This document shows positions 1 to 12,854 of a DNA stretch of 64,000 nt, piece by piece. The stretch comes from Antedon bifida (taxonomy: Eukaryota; Echinodermata; Crinoidea; Comatulida; Antedonidae). The notes beneath the pieces were generated by a model. That model was not told the origin of the DNA, did not search any database, and saw only the letters and a list, made by a program, of their open reading frames with translations. The translations under genes and the position numbers were made by a program. How positions within the stretch are numbered: the stretch's first letter is position 1; every line of letters starts with the position of its first letter. The stretch is from assembly GCA_963402885.1 (NCBI GenBank), contig OY727094.1, positions 24,740,501-24,804,500 on the forward strand. Direction: 5' to 3'.

Positions 1-539
1 TAACATTTACGGTATCTACTCAATGCTCTTAAAACTTAATGTTTACCTCGCTGTGTATTAGTTACCGCATTGTTTGTTTAATTTCATCCTATAAACGAAT
101 TTGTAATATTTCTATCCGTACATCAATATGCCTAAAAGTACAGATCAAGGCAGATTTACTGAAAATGTATTTTCTTAAAAATACACAAATCAATTTAACT
201 TCGGTTACGGTAAAATCAGACTAAGATCGCAAATGTCATAGTGCAATTTTACTTTAACAATCATTGTGCTTCTTCAAATTATTCATTTTATGCAATGTAT
301 ATTTTCATTTATGAAATTATCATGTATGTAATTTTAATAAACAACAACAACGTTAAATTGTAGCAATAGTAAATTAATGTGGCCTTTTTAATTATGGTTC
401 ATAAATACCAGGCCTAATACGAATTAACAATGTTTGTCATTTGTGTTTTCTGTGCCTTTTATTTTGCTCTGCTTTGTCAGCTCATTGTTTTTATGGTGTT
501 GTTAAGGGTCTTCAGCGGGTAAAATTGGAATACACCGCG
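1..539. other. A+T-rich non-coding DNA
   Basis: I see no coding, RNA or repeat feature here. A short frame near the left end has neither protein-like composition nor a recognisable motif. Confidence 0.5.
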
Positions 540-660
540 CTATCTGCAGCGATTGATAGGGCATTTACTTTTTATCATGTAAACCACAATCGTCCAATCA
601 AAAAACAGGAATATATTTAGGCGTTATATAAACCATTGAATTTAACATAATATCAGAATT
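540..660 (+). repeat. Dispersed repeat with CCAAT/TATA promoter-like core, copy 1
   Basis: A CCAAT box (594-598) lies 31 bases before a TATA box (TATATAAA, 625-632). The core is GCGTTATATAAACC followed by CATAATATCA. The same arrangement recurs at 12855-12945 and, on the minus strand, at 29724-29775. The minus-strand copy shares the whole stretch from CCAATCA through ACAGGAAT to GCGTTATATAA. It could be a real core promoter, the promoter part of an LTR, or simply a MITE end with promoter-like words. No gene is recognised downstream. Confidence 0.4.
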
Positions 661-1345
661 ATTAGTTTTGCATTATTGTTCCCGATTATAGTGGAAAAAA
701 ACAATATTATTGATTGATTTACCAGTAGAAAGTGCAAGTAGCATCGTTCATTTGAAGCTCCATCGGCATTATGACAATTGTCTAACAAAATTCAAACCAG
801 TCCTGGAACGTTTTTACTAAAAAAAAATGGATAACAGAGCATAGTTATTCCTTAAAATATCCATATAAATATCCCACATTTCGTTATCATCTCAATAGAA
901 GGTACTGAGTTAATTATAAAACTGTACCGTAATCCGTTAAAGTGATATATTGTCTTATATATTGTAATTCTTCGAATTATATGAAATATAACCTTCGAAA
1001 TGTCCAAAAATAATAAAAACGATTGATCGTAATAAACATAATGTGTATTGCTATAATCTATAGCATATTAACCAGACTATAGTTCTAAACATGATTTATA
1101 GGATTGTAAAAGTATGTACAGGTGAAAATTACCCGGAGTTTATAAGTCAAGTACCAAAGATGTATTATACTAATGAATAATGATCATACTTTGCCTAGAA
1201 GGAACAGTTTAAGAAATCGAACACCTGCTATATTTAACATTATGCTATAGGCCTACAACATTTTAGTAAATTATTTTCTAAATATTATGTATGTTGCTTC
1301 AATAGACAACTTTCGTACACAGCATTTCTTCTGAAACAATTGCAG

Positions 1346-1679
1346 TGCCTTTTCCCATTGTATTAATATTTAATTACTTAATTACACGTGCACCTCAAAT
1401 GTAACAAATTGTTACCTGAATCTCCCATGTTATCTGTCTGCCACGGTTTAAACGTCGTGTAAAAACAAGTCAGTAGAGGTACGCACGTACTTATGCACAA
1501 ATACCGCTAATCTGCCTTTTCCCATTGTATTAATATTTAATTACTTAATTACACGTGCACCTCAAATGTAACAAATTGTTACCTGAATCTCCCATGTTAT
1601 CTGTCTGCCACGGTTTAAACGTCGTGTAAAAACAAGTCAGTAGAGGTACGCACGTACTTATGCACAAATACCGCTAATC
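1346..1679. repeat. Perfect 167-bp tandem duplication
   Basis: The segment 1346-1512 is repeated without a visible mismatch at 1513-1679, head to tail. Both copies start TGCCTTTTCCCATTG and end ATACCGCTAATC. Each contains the palindrome GTTTAAAC. Full identity implies a very recent duplication or a local assembly duplication. No coding content is seen. Confidence 0.9.
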
Positions 1680-1832
1680 TGTACAGGCCTCAGCGAGATT
1701 ACCACCGTATTGTTCAGAGATTCTATTTCATACATACTTACAAAGGAAAAATAGTTTGTTACACCATTTTGTAAAATGTGTGTACGTTAGAATAGGGTAT
1801 TAGTTGTGAAACTCATAGTATTAAAACATAGC

Positions 1833-1974
1833 TTAAACTCTGTCTACACAATCAAACTAGTTTGACAAAACAAGTGTGATGTGCAGAAATATGGTAGTGG
1901 TATGACATCATCATGTCCATATATGGGGACATCACACTTTTGTTTTCATATACAGTTTGGTAGACAGAGCTTTA
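1833..1974. mobile_element. MITE with AGCTCTGTCTAC-type ends, copy 1
   Basis: The element body (1836-1971, 136 bp) has inverted ends AACTCTGTCTAC and GTAGACAGAGCT, flanked by TTA on both sides (1833-1835 and 1972-1974). The interior is itself partly palindromic: GTGTGATGTGC is mirrored by GGGGACATCACAC. Two clear relatives (46148, 57401) and one decayed one (about 19331) are in this window. A TTA target duplication with short inverted ends is typical of PIF/Harbinger-derived (Tourist-like) MITEs. Superfamily assignment is inference, because no transposase is present. Confidence 0.8.
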
Positions 1975-3382
1975 TCGACACAATTGTGATCAATTCATGT
2001 TAGCAATGTGTGTCAATTACAAATATAACTTCTTCGGGTTTTTATTTTTTTTGTTTGTATTTAAACTTAATCCATTTAGTTTATTCCCAGTAACGTGTTA
2101 TGGTCCAGGGCACAGTAGTTGTTGGACTAAATAGGCTTCTAATCAAGCAGAACGAAATTAGATGAAAACACTGATAACATGAGGATTAATAAATGCAAAC
2201 ACACTTGGGATAGTTAGGGTTAACGTTACAGCCATTAACAACATTATCTACGGTAACAAATATAACTACGTTAATATCAAAAGCACTTTACCAGTGATTA
2301 CGAAGTATTCCTTGCAATAGCTGGATTTTCTACAGAAAGAAGACATCAAATATTGATTGCTGATATTTAAAAACCATACCATTGTTCATGTAATATTAAA
2401 TGAACTATTATTAATAATATCAACAAAAGTGCATACATCTTTTCATGTTTTAATGATACTTTCAATGATACTTTGTTTTTTTGTATTCATTATCCTTTTT
2501 TAAATTTCATAAAGCGTTCATGTTGTTTTAAATCCATCAAAACAGTTTTGGTTATTGTATATATGCATAATTTTAAAAAAATCTTCAGAAATGGATAGAT
2601 ACATTTAAATTACTTCACAAAAGCAAAACACTATACAAAACAAAACGGAAACAATTCAATGTTTAGAACGCCCTCAATAGGAGTTTGAGATAATTATAAC
2701 GGTCATAAGAAAAGGATTAAAGCTATCATTATATTCAGCATACTGTTGTTTAATATTATTTGCTATTGTTGCATTGCAGTCGAAAATACAGTACAAATGT
2801 TTTATAAAAACAAATAAAGCCGAGGCATTCTTTATGACAATGAGTCATAAACACCGAATATTACCAATATCATTAAAGTTAGCGCTATAGGATTATCTTA
2901 GACGTTCAATCCCATTATTTGCAAAAGCGCTCAAATTGTTTCTGTCGGCTAGCAGATTTTAGGAGGCTATCTCCAGAAGAAACAGAATAAATATTATTAT
3001 TGTTATTGTTGCTATTCTTATTTTATTTGGAGAAAAATGAATATGTATTTTACAACTGGAAAAAGGTTAAAGCATTCCCTCATTTTAATAATGCCTAGTT
3101 GATATTCTGTTAATTTGTATATTGTGTTTTTTATATTCCTATCCTATGCGTTGCTGATGTATGTTTATTATTAATAGCCCTCTATCAAAAACACGAAAAA
3201 TATAATTATCTAGACAAGCTTAATAAATGGAAACAATTTGATTACATTGATTTGGTAACAGTATGTTAGCCACATTATCATTGCTGGAGATTGGAGCTTA
3301 AATCGGCACGTTAAGTCTGCTTTAGAAACTAACTACTAGCCCAAATGTTAGGTTATGTACTGCATTTACCTAACTCTAATGT
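1975..3382. other. Non-coding spacer
   Basis: A+T-rich sequence without a supported gene. A short (ATT)-rich stretch near 2990-3020 resembles the tail of a LINE or SINE, but nothing recognisable precedes it. Confidence 0.4.
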
Positions 3383-3515
3383 TTTGTTCTCACTTTTCCC
3401 AACGCAATGATGCACGCGCAACGTAAGCGAGTTGACTAATCACAGGCGACTGTTCGGATGGTTCATCGCTTTTGATTGGTTTAATTATCTACATTGCGCT
3501 ACATTGCGCCCTACA
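3383..3515 (+). mobile_element. MITE-like repeat related to the element at 9882-10219
   Basis: This stretch shares an ordered series of words with 9883-10010: TTGTTCTCAC.TTT, then AACGCAA.GATG, then GAGTTGACTAATCA, a CTGTTCGG-like word, and TTGATTGGT. The right part contains a repeated CTACATTGCGC. The match is diverged, so the boundaries are approximate. Confidence 0.5.
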
Positions 3516-4639
3516 CTATACATAATTATATCGTTTAAAGATTGCGTTGTATCAATCATGAGTTTATATGAGTTCAGTTTTGATTAATAAACATATCTTT
3601 ATGAGTATGAACTTTGTATTGTAATAATTAACAACGTCAATTGGCGGCTTCCTGGTAGGCATATTTCAAATTCATGTTCTGTCCTATGTTATGAAATTAT
3701 GGCATTTCTAATTGGCGGCATTGCTTGATTGCGTTTGACGAATTAAATTGTTCTGTTTCCATTATAGTTAGTTATGATTGTTAACATTGAGATTATGAAT
3801 GTGATCATGTTTTACTTAAAATCATTAACATCTATGACTGTATAACGTTAACGTAACATACACTAATGGCGTTTCACAACGAGATTGCTAACCGTACATT
3901 CGAATTTCCACACTGTAAAATCATCATTAAATATTTTGACAACAGCGATTTGGTATTTGATTGATGTCGTGCATGGTTTATTTCAAATTACGCATGGTAT
4001 TGTTATTAATTTTTATATCAATAATACAGATGCCGTAATTCCCGCCTGTGGGGATCATATTCAAAATGAAAGCAAGGTAATCAATCCGAGATTACAAACA
4101 CTCGCCATATTATGTCATCTATAGAATACCATATTAGGTAAATCTTTACATTTTCTACATCCGAAACCCCGGAAAAATCATCGAATTTGTTCATATAGAG
4201 TGACAGAATAACTGATTGATCATGATAAATCAGAAGATGTTAGGATTATATTATGGCCTGCTATTCAAATAGCGACAGTAGTCTTATAACATTTTTATAT
4301 AGTATTCATATTAAAATAAATATAATGTAGGCCTATGTACAATTATTTATGAACGTTATTATAACTTTAGCCACACTACAAACAATTGTAATTTAAGGTG
4401 TGAAGGTGGTTAATAAAGGACATATTTTACTTAGGAAATACTTTTGGGATTAAACATGATAGGCAAACTATTGCATTATGAGATTTAGTGGGTATCAATA
4501 CTAGCATATATACAGAAAAGCCGACTTTTATCTTTATAAATCAATAGAGATAGATTGTAACTGCAAACAGTTCTGTCATAACTTAATTTTCATTAATTAA
4601 CGCTTACGCATCTGATGCTTTAATTTCAAAGCCATAAAT
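3516..4639. other. Non-coding spacer
   Basis: No supported feature. The one 79-codon frame here (3885-4124) starts with a non-ATG codon and has no recognisable domain. Confidence 0.4.
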
Positions 4640-4817
4640 ACTTAGTCACTAGTTGGAGGTACACACTTAATTGGTGACAGTGGCTTAGGCTGCTTCTGTG
4701 CTTTCCTCGCAGCTAGTGACTATGATTTTATATTTTCTTCTTGCGTCGTGTTTGCTTAATTTGTACTATATTTTGTAAAATATATATTTTTCCTGAATAA
4801 ATAATAATAATAATAAT
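4640..4817 (+). repeat. Possible LINE/SINE 3' end with (TAA)n tail
   Basis: A T-rich stretch ends in CCTGAATAAATAATAATAA and a short trinucleotide run, which is the usual look of a non-LTR retroelement 3' end. Just before it, TAGTCACTAG and CTAGTGACTA form a short inverted pair. No reading frame from such an element is preserved. Confidence 0.3.
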
Positions 4818-4846
4818 GTATACTGTCCGTGTTGTTGAATTTAGAC

Positions 4847-5515
4847 TTGGGACAATACCCACCCGGACAATAACCACTAGGACAATACCCACTCATCATG
4901 GCATCTGCTATTGTTATAGAGTTCGGGGTATATGACAATGTCAGGTATTGTTTTTTTGTTTTTTTTTATCAACCTTTAAAATAGAATGTGATTACAAGTG
5001 TTACTTCCTATTACACGCCTTTGATTTCCTTGGAAATTAAATTCAGTGCCCTCCATTTGCAGTAATAATTTAAATATCTTTCTTATTTTATCATCCATTC
5101 TGTTTTGATTAAATTAATTTAATATATATCTTGGTGCACAAACAATTTTGAACATGCACTAATTTCATATATGACAAACCAAAAATCGATGTGAGAAATG
5201 AAACAATCTTAAATTATTTTCATGTACAATATACTTATACGTTTTGATTATTATATTGAGGTATCACATTAATATATGTATTTTTAATGTTTAATAAATT
5301 TGACTTTATAAAATATTACGATGTTACGTATAATGTTACTTTACGATGTTAAGATAGATATTATATTAATTTAATCGAAAATAAGAAAGATATACTTATA
5401 CCGCACAGACTCCTTTGCATTGTCACACAAACCTCCAACCATGGACCTATTATAGGTCCATGGTATAATGCCCTGGTAGTTATTGTCTCGATGGTTATTG
5501 TCTGATTTGCTATTT
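4847..5515. repeat. Inverted clusters of GACAATA motifs with a 27-bp palindrome
   Basis: On the plus strand, 4850-4893 has three closely spaced copies of GGACAATAMCCA-like words. On the minus strand, 5475-5505 has two copies of the related GACAATAACYA word. Between them lies a nearly perfect palindrome (5438-5464) with arms ACCATGGACCTAT around a single T. Part of that palindrome word recurs at 6486-6509. This fits an element with subterminal repeats, or two neighbouring elements. I could not define clean ends. Confidence 0.35.
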
Positions 5516-6189
5516 GGCACATACTCTTTTATGCCATCGTTTTCGTCAGTCGTCGCTCTCTTGCCAAATATGGCCTCTCATTCTGTATGAAAACAATAAA
5601 TACACTGAATAAGACCTTGAAATAATTTCTATATTGATAATTACATATAGAATATATATACAAATTACTATTTGGTAAAAAGAACACATATTGCCGTAAT
5701 GTAAATCAAAGGTTTAGATCTAACCTGTTTCAGACCAATTATTGCAGGCCCTTTTGCGCAGTTATTAAAATTGCACAACACAGTTAGAAATATAGCGTGC
5801 TTCCTCCATGACGAATTAAAAACTTCATTCGTTCAGCAGTTTATTATTAGATTAGGCTGCAATGTAAGTCCAAATATAGGACCATAAAAGTTAAGCGTAT
5901 ACCTGTGTGTATATTACAATACACAACATTACATAAACATCAGCTGACTCGTTTCTATAGGATGACTTGCAATAGTCAGTTGCCGAATCCAAAAAGGTTA
6001 CTTCATTGTTCCTTTTCCTCATCTTGTAACCTTCAGGGACAGTTTTCTATATAAGGACCATCTTTGCTGAATGCACTACCCATCGGAATCTGAAACCCAA
6101 CATAATTTAATATTTGTGAAGTTCGACTAAAAAAATATCTCACCCCTAAATCTGTTTTGGCTAGACACTAACCTTGAGGTTTCGAAATG
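5516..6189. other. Non-coding spacer
   Basis: No supported feature on either strand. Confidence 0.4.
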
Positions 6190-6350
6190 TTTATATGTAT
6201 ATTTGTATTAGTCTATTTTTCCCCCTTTTTTTGTTATTCTATCTCTTGTGTTTCGTATTTGTATCGTTATCGTTTTTTAAGTGTTTAGGGTCTCATGCAT
6301 GTCAGCCTCAGCTGTTTTGAGTCACCCTCAACAAACAAAGTTTAATAAAC
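6190..6350 (+). repeat. Possible LINE 3'-end remnant
   Basis: A pyrimidine-rich stretch leads into GAGTCACCCTCAACA and AAAGTTTAATAAAC, and stops exactly where the (CCGA)-core repeat begins. The poly(A)-signal-like ending suggests a retroelement 3' end, but no protein remnant is visible. Confidence 0.25.
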
Positions 6351-6457
6351 AAGGCCATTATACATGGCTGCAGTCGCGTGCTCAAATTTGAGTTAGTGTT
6401 TACCGACCGACCATCCGACTATCTGATCGACATAGTGAGCTGTAGAATCGCGTTGGA
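6351..6457 (+). repeat. (CCGA)-core dispersed repeat, copy A
   Basis: It begins AAGGCCATTATACATGGCTG, then CAGTCGCGTGC, GAGTTAGTGTTTACCGACCG, a degenerate run of CCGA-like units, GACATAGTGAGCTGTAGA and ATCGCGTTGGA. Copies at 21351-21466 (plus) and 31151-31271 (minus) have the same order of blocks. The function of the family is unknown to me. Confidence 0.8.
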
Positions 6458-9400
6458 CTAAAACTAAAACAATCGGGTGCATAAACCATGGACCTACATA
6501 TTATAGGTAAACAATTCCTCGTCTCTCCCTGTCGCACTCCCATTCGCTTATCGTTTAACTATGACGGAAAATTGTGTTCGGAATCTTCACACAGCTGCTT
6601 AAGCAATCAAGTTGGCAAAAAAAAAACCATAATTGCTGTATGGTGGATCGTAAAATTGTTATTGCCATTGTTCATGTTACAGGTTAAAGGGATATTTCAT
6701 GTGTAGGCCTTAGTATCGGTTGCGTATTTATAAATATGTGTCTGAATTACATTATTTCTGGTTTCCCCTTGTATGAAATATTACATGTAATGGACTGCAC
6801 ATCACTTTTTTGTTTAATAAAACAACTACAGCGACAAATAAAAAATTAGCTTAGATCTACAGATAACAACAGAATAAATTATACTATACTATACAGACAT
6901 TATGATTAAGTATTCATTATTGTAATTTCACTAATTTAAATGAATGTAATACTAGGCCTATAATTGTGTCGGATAACAATAAAAACAATTATGAATCGAT
7001 GATTAAAAAAAAAAACAGATTTCTTATTCTTAGCGTTAATAGCCAACATAAGCGATTTGTACAGCAAGACAAGATGGCAATTCAAGTCGAGTCACTTATG
7101 ACATATCTATTCATTTAATATCAATTGTTTATACTGAAGACATTCCAATTGGTAAGTGATAATGTCTTAATTGTAAAATATGCACATCTACCCTACTAAA
7201 CAAAACAAAACACAAATAAATGATACAGTACCATCATCAATCTCAGAGTATATCATCTATTTCTAATTAAGCGTCACATTTTTTATTTGCTACTTGATGT
7301 TGATGCCTGGAACTTAATTAAAGTGTTTCCAATGAACACTATTATTGAGATGACTGACCCAGTTCGATATTTCATTAAATTCTTTAGATAAACATGAGTT
7401 TGAAAGTGATTTCGAGCTACTAAATATAAACAAAAATGTGGATAGTAACACGCTAGAAAAATGAATTACAAGACTCATTTCAGATACGATAACCATTCAA
7501 ATTTGATTTTAATTGAATGGTGTATGTTACCGGCTGCACGAAAAAAAAATGGTTATACTAGTAGGCTTGGTAGGCCTATATGGCGAAGGTTTAAAGATAT
7601 CTATACATCACCAATATTCATTCAACCTGTTTATTCCAAGGCCATGTGTTGTATTGTCTTGAAATTACAACAAAACCATTTAAAAGTGTATTGTCCCCCT
7701 GAAAACTAAATTCTTAAAAATGCTGTGTTAAATATGCTGTTTTAATGTTACATAATAGTTATCGACTTTGACCAAAATTGGATTTCAAATTATTATTTAC
7801 CTGAAAAGATGTCATTTAAAGCAAAACTAGTCAATTGGCAGCCAGCCATTGGTTTTAGTTGAATTTAACCATTTATTTTGTCATTGTATAAGTGAAAACA
7901 TTATTTGTTTTCGTGGTTTTTTTCTGCAGAAATGATTAACTGTGATAAAACTGCAAAATAACATATAGTCTGATTTAATTAATCTTCATTTTTCATGTTT
8001 TTTTGGGGTGACAATACATCTGTAGTGGTTCTTCATAATATATTATAATATTCAACCATCATGCCTTTAAATTACATATTTGTAACTGAACAGCGTCACC
8101 CTAATGAAATCATAACCAAAGTCACCTCCCTTGGCCTATTGTCCTTTTTTTGTAAACAATTAATTGTTTCCAGGTCTTTTGTGTATTCCTTTGTTTTGAT
8201 TTTTGTAAAGGTGGTTAGAATCCCTCAGGAAATGAACATGCATATACACGGACAAACTAGCACAGTATGAATAGGAGTTTGCACTAGGCGTAAACATGTT
8301 GTCTGGTGTTTGATACGCAAGTAAACGTGTTAAAAAACACACAATTAAATGTTTGAAATAACACCATGACCGTGCTGCCCTCAGCGGTCTAATTACCTAA
8401 CTGTGTTGCTATGATTATGAAAGACAATTTCACACTTAATTAGTACGTATAGTTATTGAGGTTTACGCTTCAGAATAGATTGATCATGGCCAGGCACTGT
8501 TAATTGGTCCGTCAGCTAATGTCTTTGGAATCCGGTAACAGCAAATTAAAAGGCAGTCTGTGTTTAGTCAATAATTTCTCATCATTGTCTTTGTTTCGCA
8601 CGCAGCAGGGGAACCATTTACTTTTTTTAAAATCCGACGCGTTCACTCGCTTTCATTTTAAAATATCGATATGATTTTTAAACAAGTTGTAGTGATTTTG
8701 AAACTGAACGATTTTAGACGACCCATTGTTATTCAAAATATTAAACGATAAGCTGGCTTGTTTTATTAGCTAACCATGCTATTGTGCTAAATCATTTCGA
8801 ATGCAACGATTTCGTTCTAAAATAATATTACCATAGTATTTTCAATTCATATTCAGATATTTAAATGTACTCAGATACTCGCAATGGCATTTGATATCGT
8901 GTTTCAAATTAGCTTAAACAGATATTAATAGAGAACACGATTTAACGATGATTTTAAAATAGTAAATCTGACATTGTTTTCATAAGAAAAATATAATTAT
9001 CATACATTTTAGCTGATTGTTTGTTGTAGGTATATAACAGTGTACAGATTTTGCGTATTGAATTTTTATTGTTCAGTTAGGCCTATAGATTTAATCACCA
9101 TGTTAGTGCAGTCTTTGATGGCCACAGGGAGAAGAGTAAAATGTTGTCCTTTAAAGCTATAGCGGTAATATGGAATTTAATCGAGAGTTTTTAGTGAAAC
9201 AAAATTATATGGTTTCAAATAAAAGCAAGGAAGTGTATTTATATTCGTTAATCACTGTATTACATAACATAATGTGGATTAATTAAATTTCCTATTAATG
9301 TGTAACATCATTTTATGGACGATAAAAAGAGAACACATTATTTTATTTGTTGTCTCCCCTCAGTGACATTTATCAGGGGAGGTCGTCAGAGTGGGCAGAG

Positions 9401-9881
9401 GGGACGTGCCTTTCCCCAAACTTGTTGTGGAGTATAGTCAAATAAGTAACAAAAAAGATAATATAGAGATAACATAGTATACATTGAACAAACAACTAAA
9501 GCAGTGGATTCAAACTATGATTAATAGTTTTATAAAACATAACTGAATAGTAGGTCCCAACCATGACATTTCCTCCATGAATTAGACATACTTTGTATAG
9601 ATATTGCTAGTGCCCTAAAGCACGAACATTGACCGTGCAGGAGAAGAAACTCGTTATTAAAATTACATAATATTGATTAATATCCACAACTAAAATAGTA
9701 GCATTAGTATTTTATTCATGCTCGTTAAATAATTGGTTAGCTTAAAGTTCAAACTGTCACAATTAGTTTTAAACAATATTATTGAAGGAGAGACTCTGAA
9801 CTTGGATACATTGCCTATAAGCTTGTTGACGTTACGCTACGTGAGAAAATACTGTCCATCAATTCACATCCTCCTCGAAAT
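6458..9881. other. Long non-coding interval
   Basis: No gene or clear element is seen in these 3.4 kb. Short frames at 6488-6706, 7461-7709, 8061-8270 and 9733-9954 show no domain or signal and look like chance. A purine-rich, more G+C-rich patch at 9357-9420 stands out in composition only. Confidence 0.4.
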
Positions 9882-10219
9882 CTTGGTTCCCATTTGGACG
9901 CAACATAATGACGTAGGTGGTGTAAACGCGGGTGAGTTGACTAATCAACCATAGACAGTTCGGGTGTAGACCATTGCGTCGTGATTGGTCAGATTACTTG
10001 CGGTGCGTTTACGCGTCCTTGCTTGACGTCTAAGTGGGAATCAAGCTTTACGAGTTGCGACGTACACAAAGCAGAAACAGTTGTTGAAAAACATCTACGG
10101 CACCGTCCTTACGTCATCGTATGTTTCCACTTGTGACACGCAAGGTTATGTTCCTACGACACGGTTACGTCAAAGTCGTTGCATATAAGTGCTTGTGTTG
10201 CGTTCCAGTGTGAACCTAG
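9882..10219. mobile_element. MITE-like element with diverged inverted ends and many TGACGT words
   Basis: The left end (9882-9904, CTTGGTTCCCATTTGGACGC) matches the reverse complement of 10197-10219 at about 18 of 23 positions. It also matches the reverse complement of 10028-10049 about as well, suggesting nested or duplicated right ends. The interior is richer in G+C than its surroundings. It holds several TGACGT-type words: TGACGTAGG, TTGACGTC, TTACGTCATC and TTACGTCAAA. A relative lies at 3383-3515. No clear target duplication was found, so the limits are provisional. Confidence 0.55.
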
Positions 10220-12624
10220 CTTTACGGTGAACGACATTGATAACATACACTGTAATGTTTTAAAAGCACTCCCTTAGTTCAAAAGATAATTGTTGTAATG
10301 TAAGTTGGTCTTTGTTGAACCGGGAGTGTTATATTAACTATGATACGACTGAAACATTAATAACTTAACTTGCTTTCACCAACATCGCAACAAAATAAAA
10401 AACAGGAATGTTTAAATCCACGTTTTTGTATTAGTGGTTTTTTTTAAATGACATTAATCACCGACATTAAAACATTGTGTTCATAAATGCCGAATAACCT
10501 TGTTTTTTTAATATTATATCTAAAGAATGATTTAATATTGAATAAAAAATAACAGTATTATCGATATAATAATAAATATATATTTTTAAAAGATGATTTT
10601 GATGAAAAAATGTTCTTGGTTATAATCATATATTTAGAACTTTCCATAATTTGCAAAAATAAGGAAACGAAAAAAGCTGATACCAATATAATACGGATGG
10701 ATAATCTATACCTCGGAATTAATGATCATTAGGATCAGTCTTATTCCAAATTATGCGTTTAAATTATGCAAAATCACCGGGGGTCGCACAAGAATAGAAA
10801 TGATACCATTAGAGTAATAATTAATAGGTCTTCATCAGAAACCTGGGATTACAGTCGACACGTCTCATTGCTCGGGAATGCTTAATATTCAGCGTTAAGT
10901 GCCTCAGTCCTGAGATCTAACGCTGGCTTTCAGCTTGCCTGGATGCAGTTTAGCACGTACTTTCGGCTTTAGCTAATTTTGGTTTCGCATTGTTTAATGG
11001 AAAACTATTCATTTTATTATTATTAATAATAGCATTCTTGTAATGATGAGCATAATATTTTCCCAATGCACGATAATGAGATATATTGAGGGGATTACCA
11101 TATACGATAGTAAACATAGTCTGAACAATGATAATATCAACAAAAAACAGCAACACACGCTACTAGTTAGTACTATACACATAGTATAATCATAATTTCC
11201 ATGATTACAATAACAAAATAAGAAGATACTTTTTTTCATAACGAATTTTGTAAAAAAAAAAAAAAAAAAAAACAAGATACCGTATAGTACCGTGGCCGCA
11301 TTTACCAATCACATCAGGGAAGAGTCTATACATATTAAGTATTTCACTTTACATTATTTCACTACTTCACAAATAAGGGTTTTGGAAATAATATTAAACT
11401 GTTTGTTTGAATTGTTTTATCTCTTAAATAATTTGCGGGTATATTCAGCGCAGTGCCATAAAATAGAAATAACAGTAGGCACCTAACAGATAGTTCAAAT
11501 AGCAACTACTAAACATGTGGTGTTTGGGCCAGTTGAAGAACATGAAGCGAAAGAACTATTAATGTACCCATTTATCCATCTATAATCATGCTAATTCTGT
11601 TTTATCTTCACGTAAAAGGTTTATATAAAGCTGCCTATAATATCACGTTGTCTGAACACATGACGCCGATGGACTCATATCGAAGTTCTAAAAGTGTGAA
11701 AATGTTGGGGATAAGAAGCGTAAATACACACTGTAAAGCATCTACTTAGTTGTTAATAGTATTCTACGTTTTGCATTAACGCTTTTTGGCGTAGTTATGC
11801 AGGCTCAATATAAATCTGCTAGTTATTCCATTGTTTGTTTTGTTTATGCATTAGTCGTGTGCTACGAGTTCATTAGCAAAGGTTGTAGGAAAGTATATAT
11901 ATACAATGTAAACAATGTACAAACACAAATTGTATGAACGACGGTCTTATTGACATAAATCTAAACTGACTCACAAAAATCAATAATTGATTAATGACGA
12001 TTGTAAAATTACTGTTCTAATCCTTCTTTACGATTACGTATATTTCAATTAACTTTCCAATAATATCGCATACGTGATAGATGATTTTTTTTTCCGTTTG
12101 TTTTTTTTACGGATACGTGTTGGTTATTATCATGGAGTTATAGCATATGTTGTACCTCCATGATTGTTATGATGTCATTGAAGTCTGACGACAAAACATT
12201 ACCGAGAATTCAAGCTCCCGGATGTATTAATTACATTATGTATGGTTGTGAGAAAAACAATGCTGAAAGAGACGAGTGGAAAATGAATTAATACAATAAA
12301 CTTATCATTGACAAAATAAGGCCCGATTTCAATACTGTTGATTTTGTCTGTACCGGTACACTGCTGTAATTAGTATGTCATGCAGATGTATGAATTAACG
12401 GTCGATAACAAACCCGGTTATTGACATACATGCATCTTGAAATTATTCCTGGACCTAGCATGTGTATGAACATCATTATATCATTTCCATAATCCGATAA
12501 TGAAGGCACAGATTAGTAAAGTTCAATGAATAAGTAGTCATTATATTGAGCATAAATTTCTTGATAATAATAACCTACCTAATTATAAAGAGAATGAGGC
12601 CGTTACAACACATGGTATAAGTTA
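10220..12624. other. Non-coding interval with a poly(A) run
   Basis: A homopolymer of about 20 A occurs at 11251-11271, without a recognisable retroelement attached. Minus-strand frames through it (11009-11308) read as poly-Phe and are not genes. Nothing else is supported. Confidence 0.45.
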
Positions 12625-12717
12625 TTATTATCATCATCACATTTTATTATCATTCGTCATTATTATCATCGTCAAATAAGCTATAACATCATTAGTGCCA
12701 TCATCATCGTCATCCAT
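12625..12717 (+). repeat. Degenerate (ATT/ATC)n microsatellite
   Basis: A stretch of interrupted ATT, ATC and GTC trinucleotides, such as TTATTATCATCATCAC and CATCATCATCGTCATCC, about 90 bases long. No coding frame runs through it. Confidence 0.6.
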
Positions 12718-12854
12718 AAATATCCTCAGAATTAGTATTCACATAGTCGTCAATGTTATGAAATATAATACAAATAATGAATGTTTATGATTTCAGATAG
12801 TGATAGATGAAATTATATTTCACGATTAAACTACTTAACGTATTATTGCACGCC

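Noticed and set aside
11009..11308. 99-codon minus-strand frame with a hydrophobic start
   Set aside because: The hydrophobic run is poly-Phe from the poly(A) tract; the rest is low-complexity.
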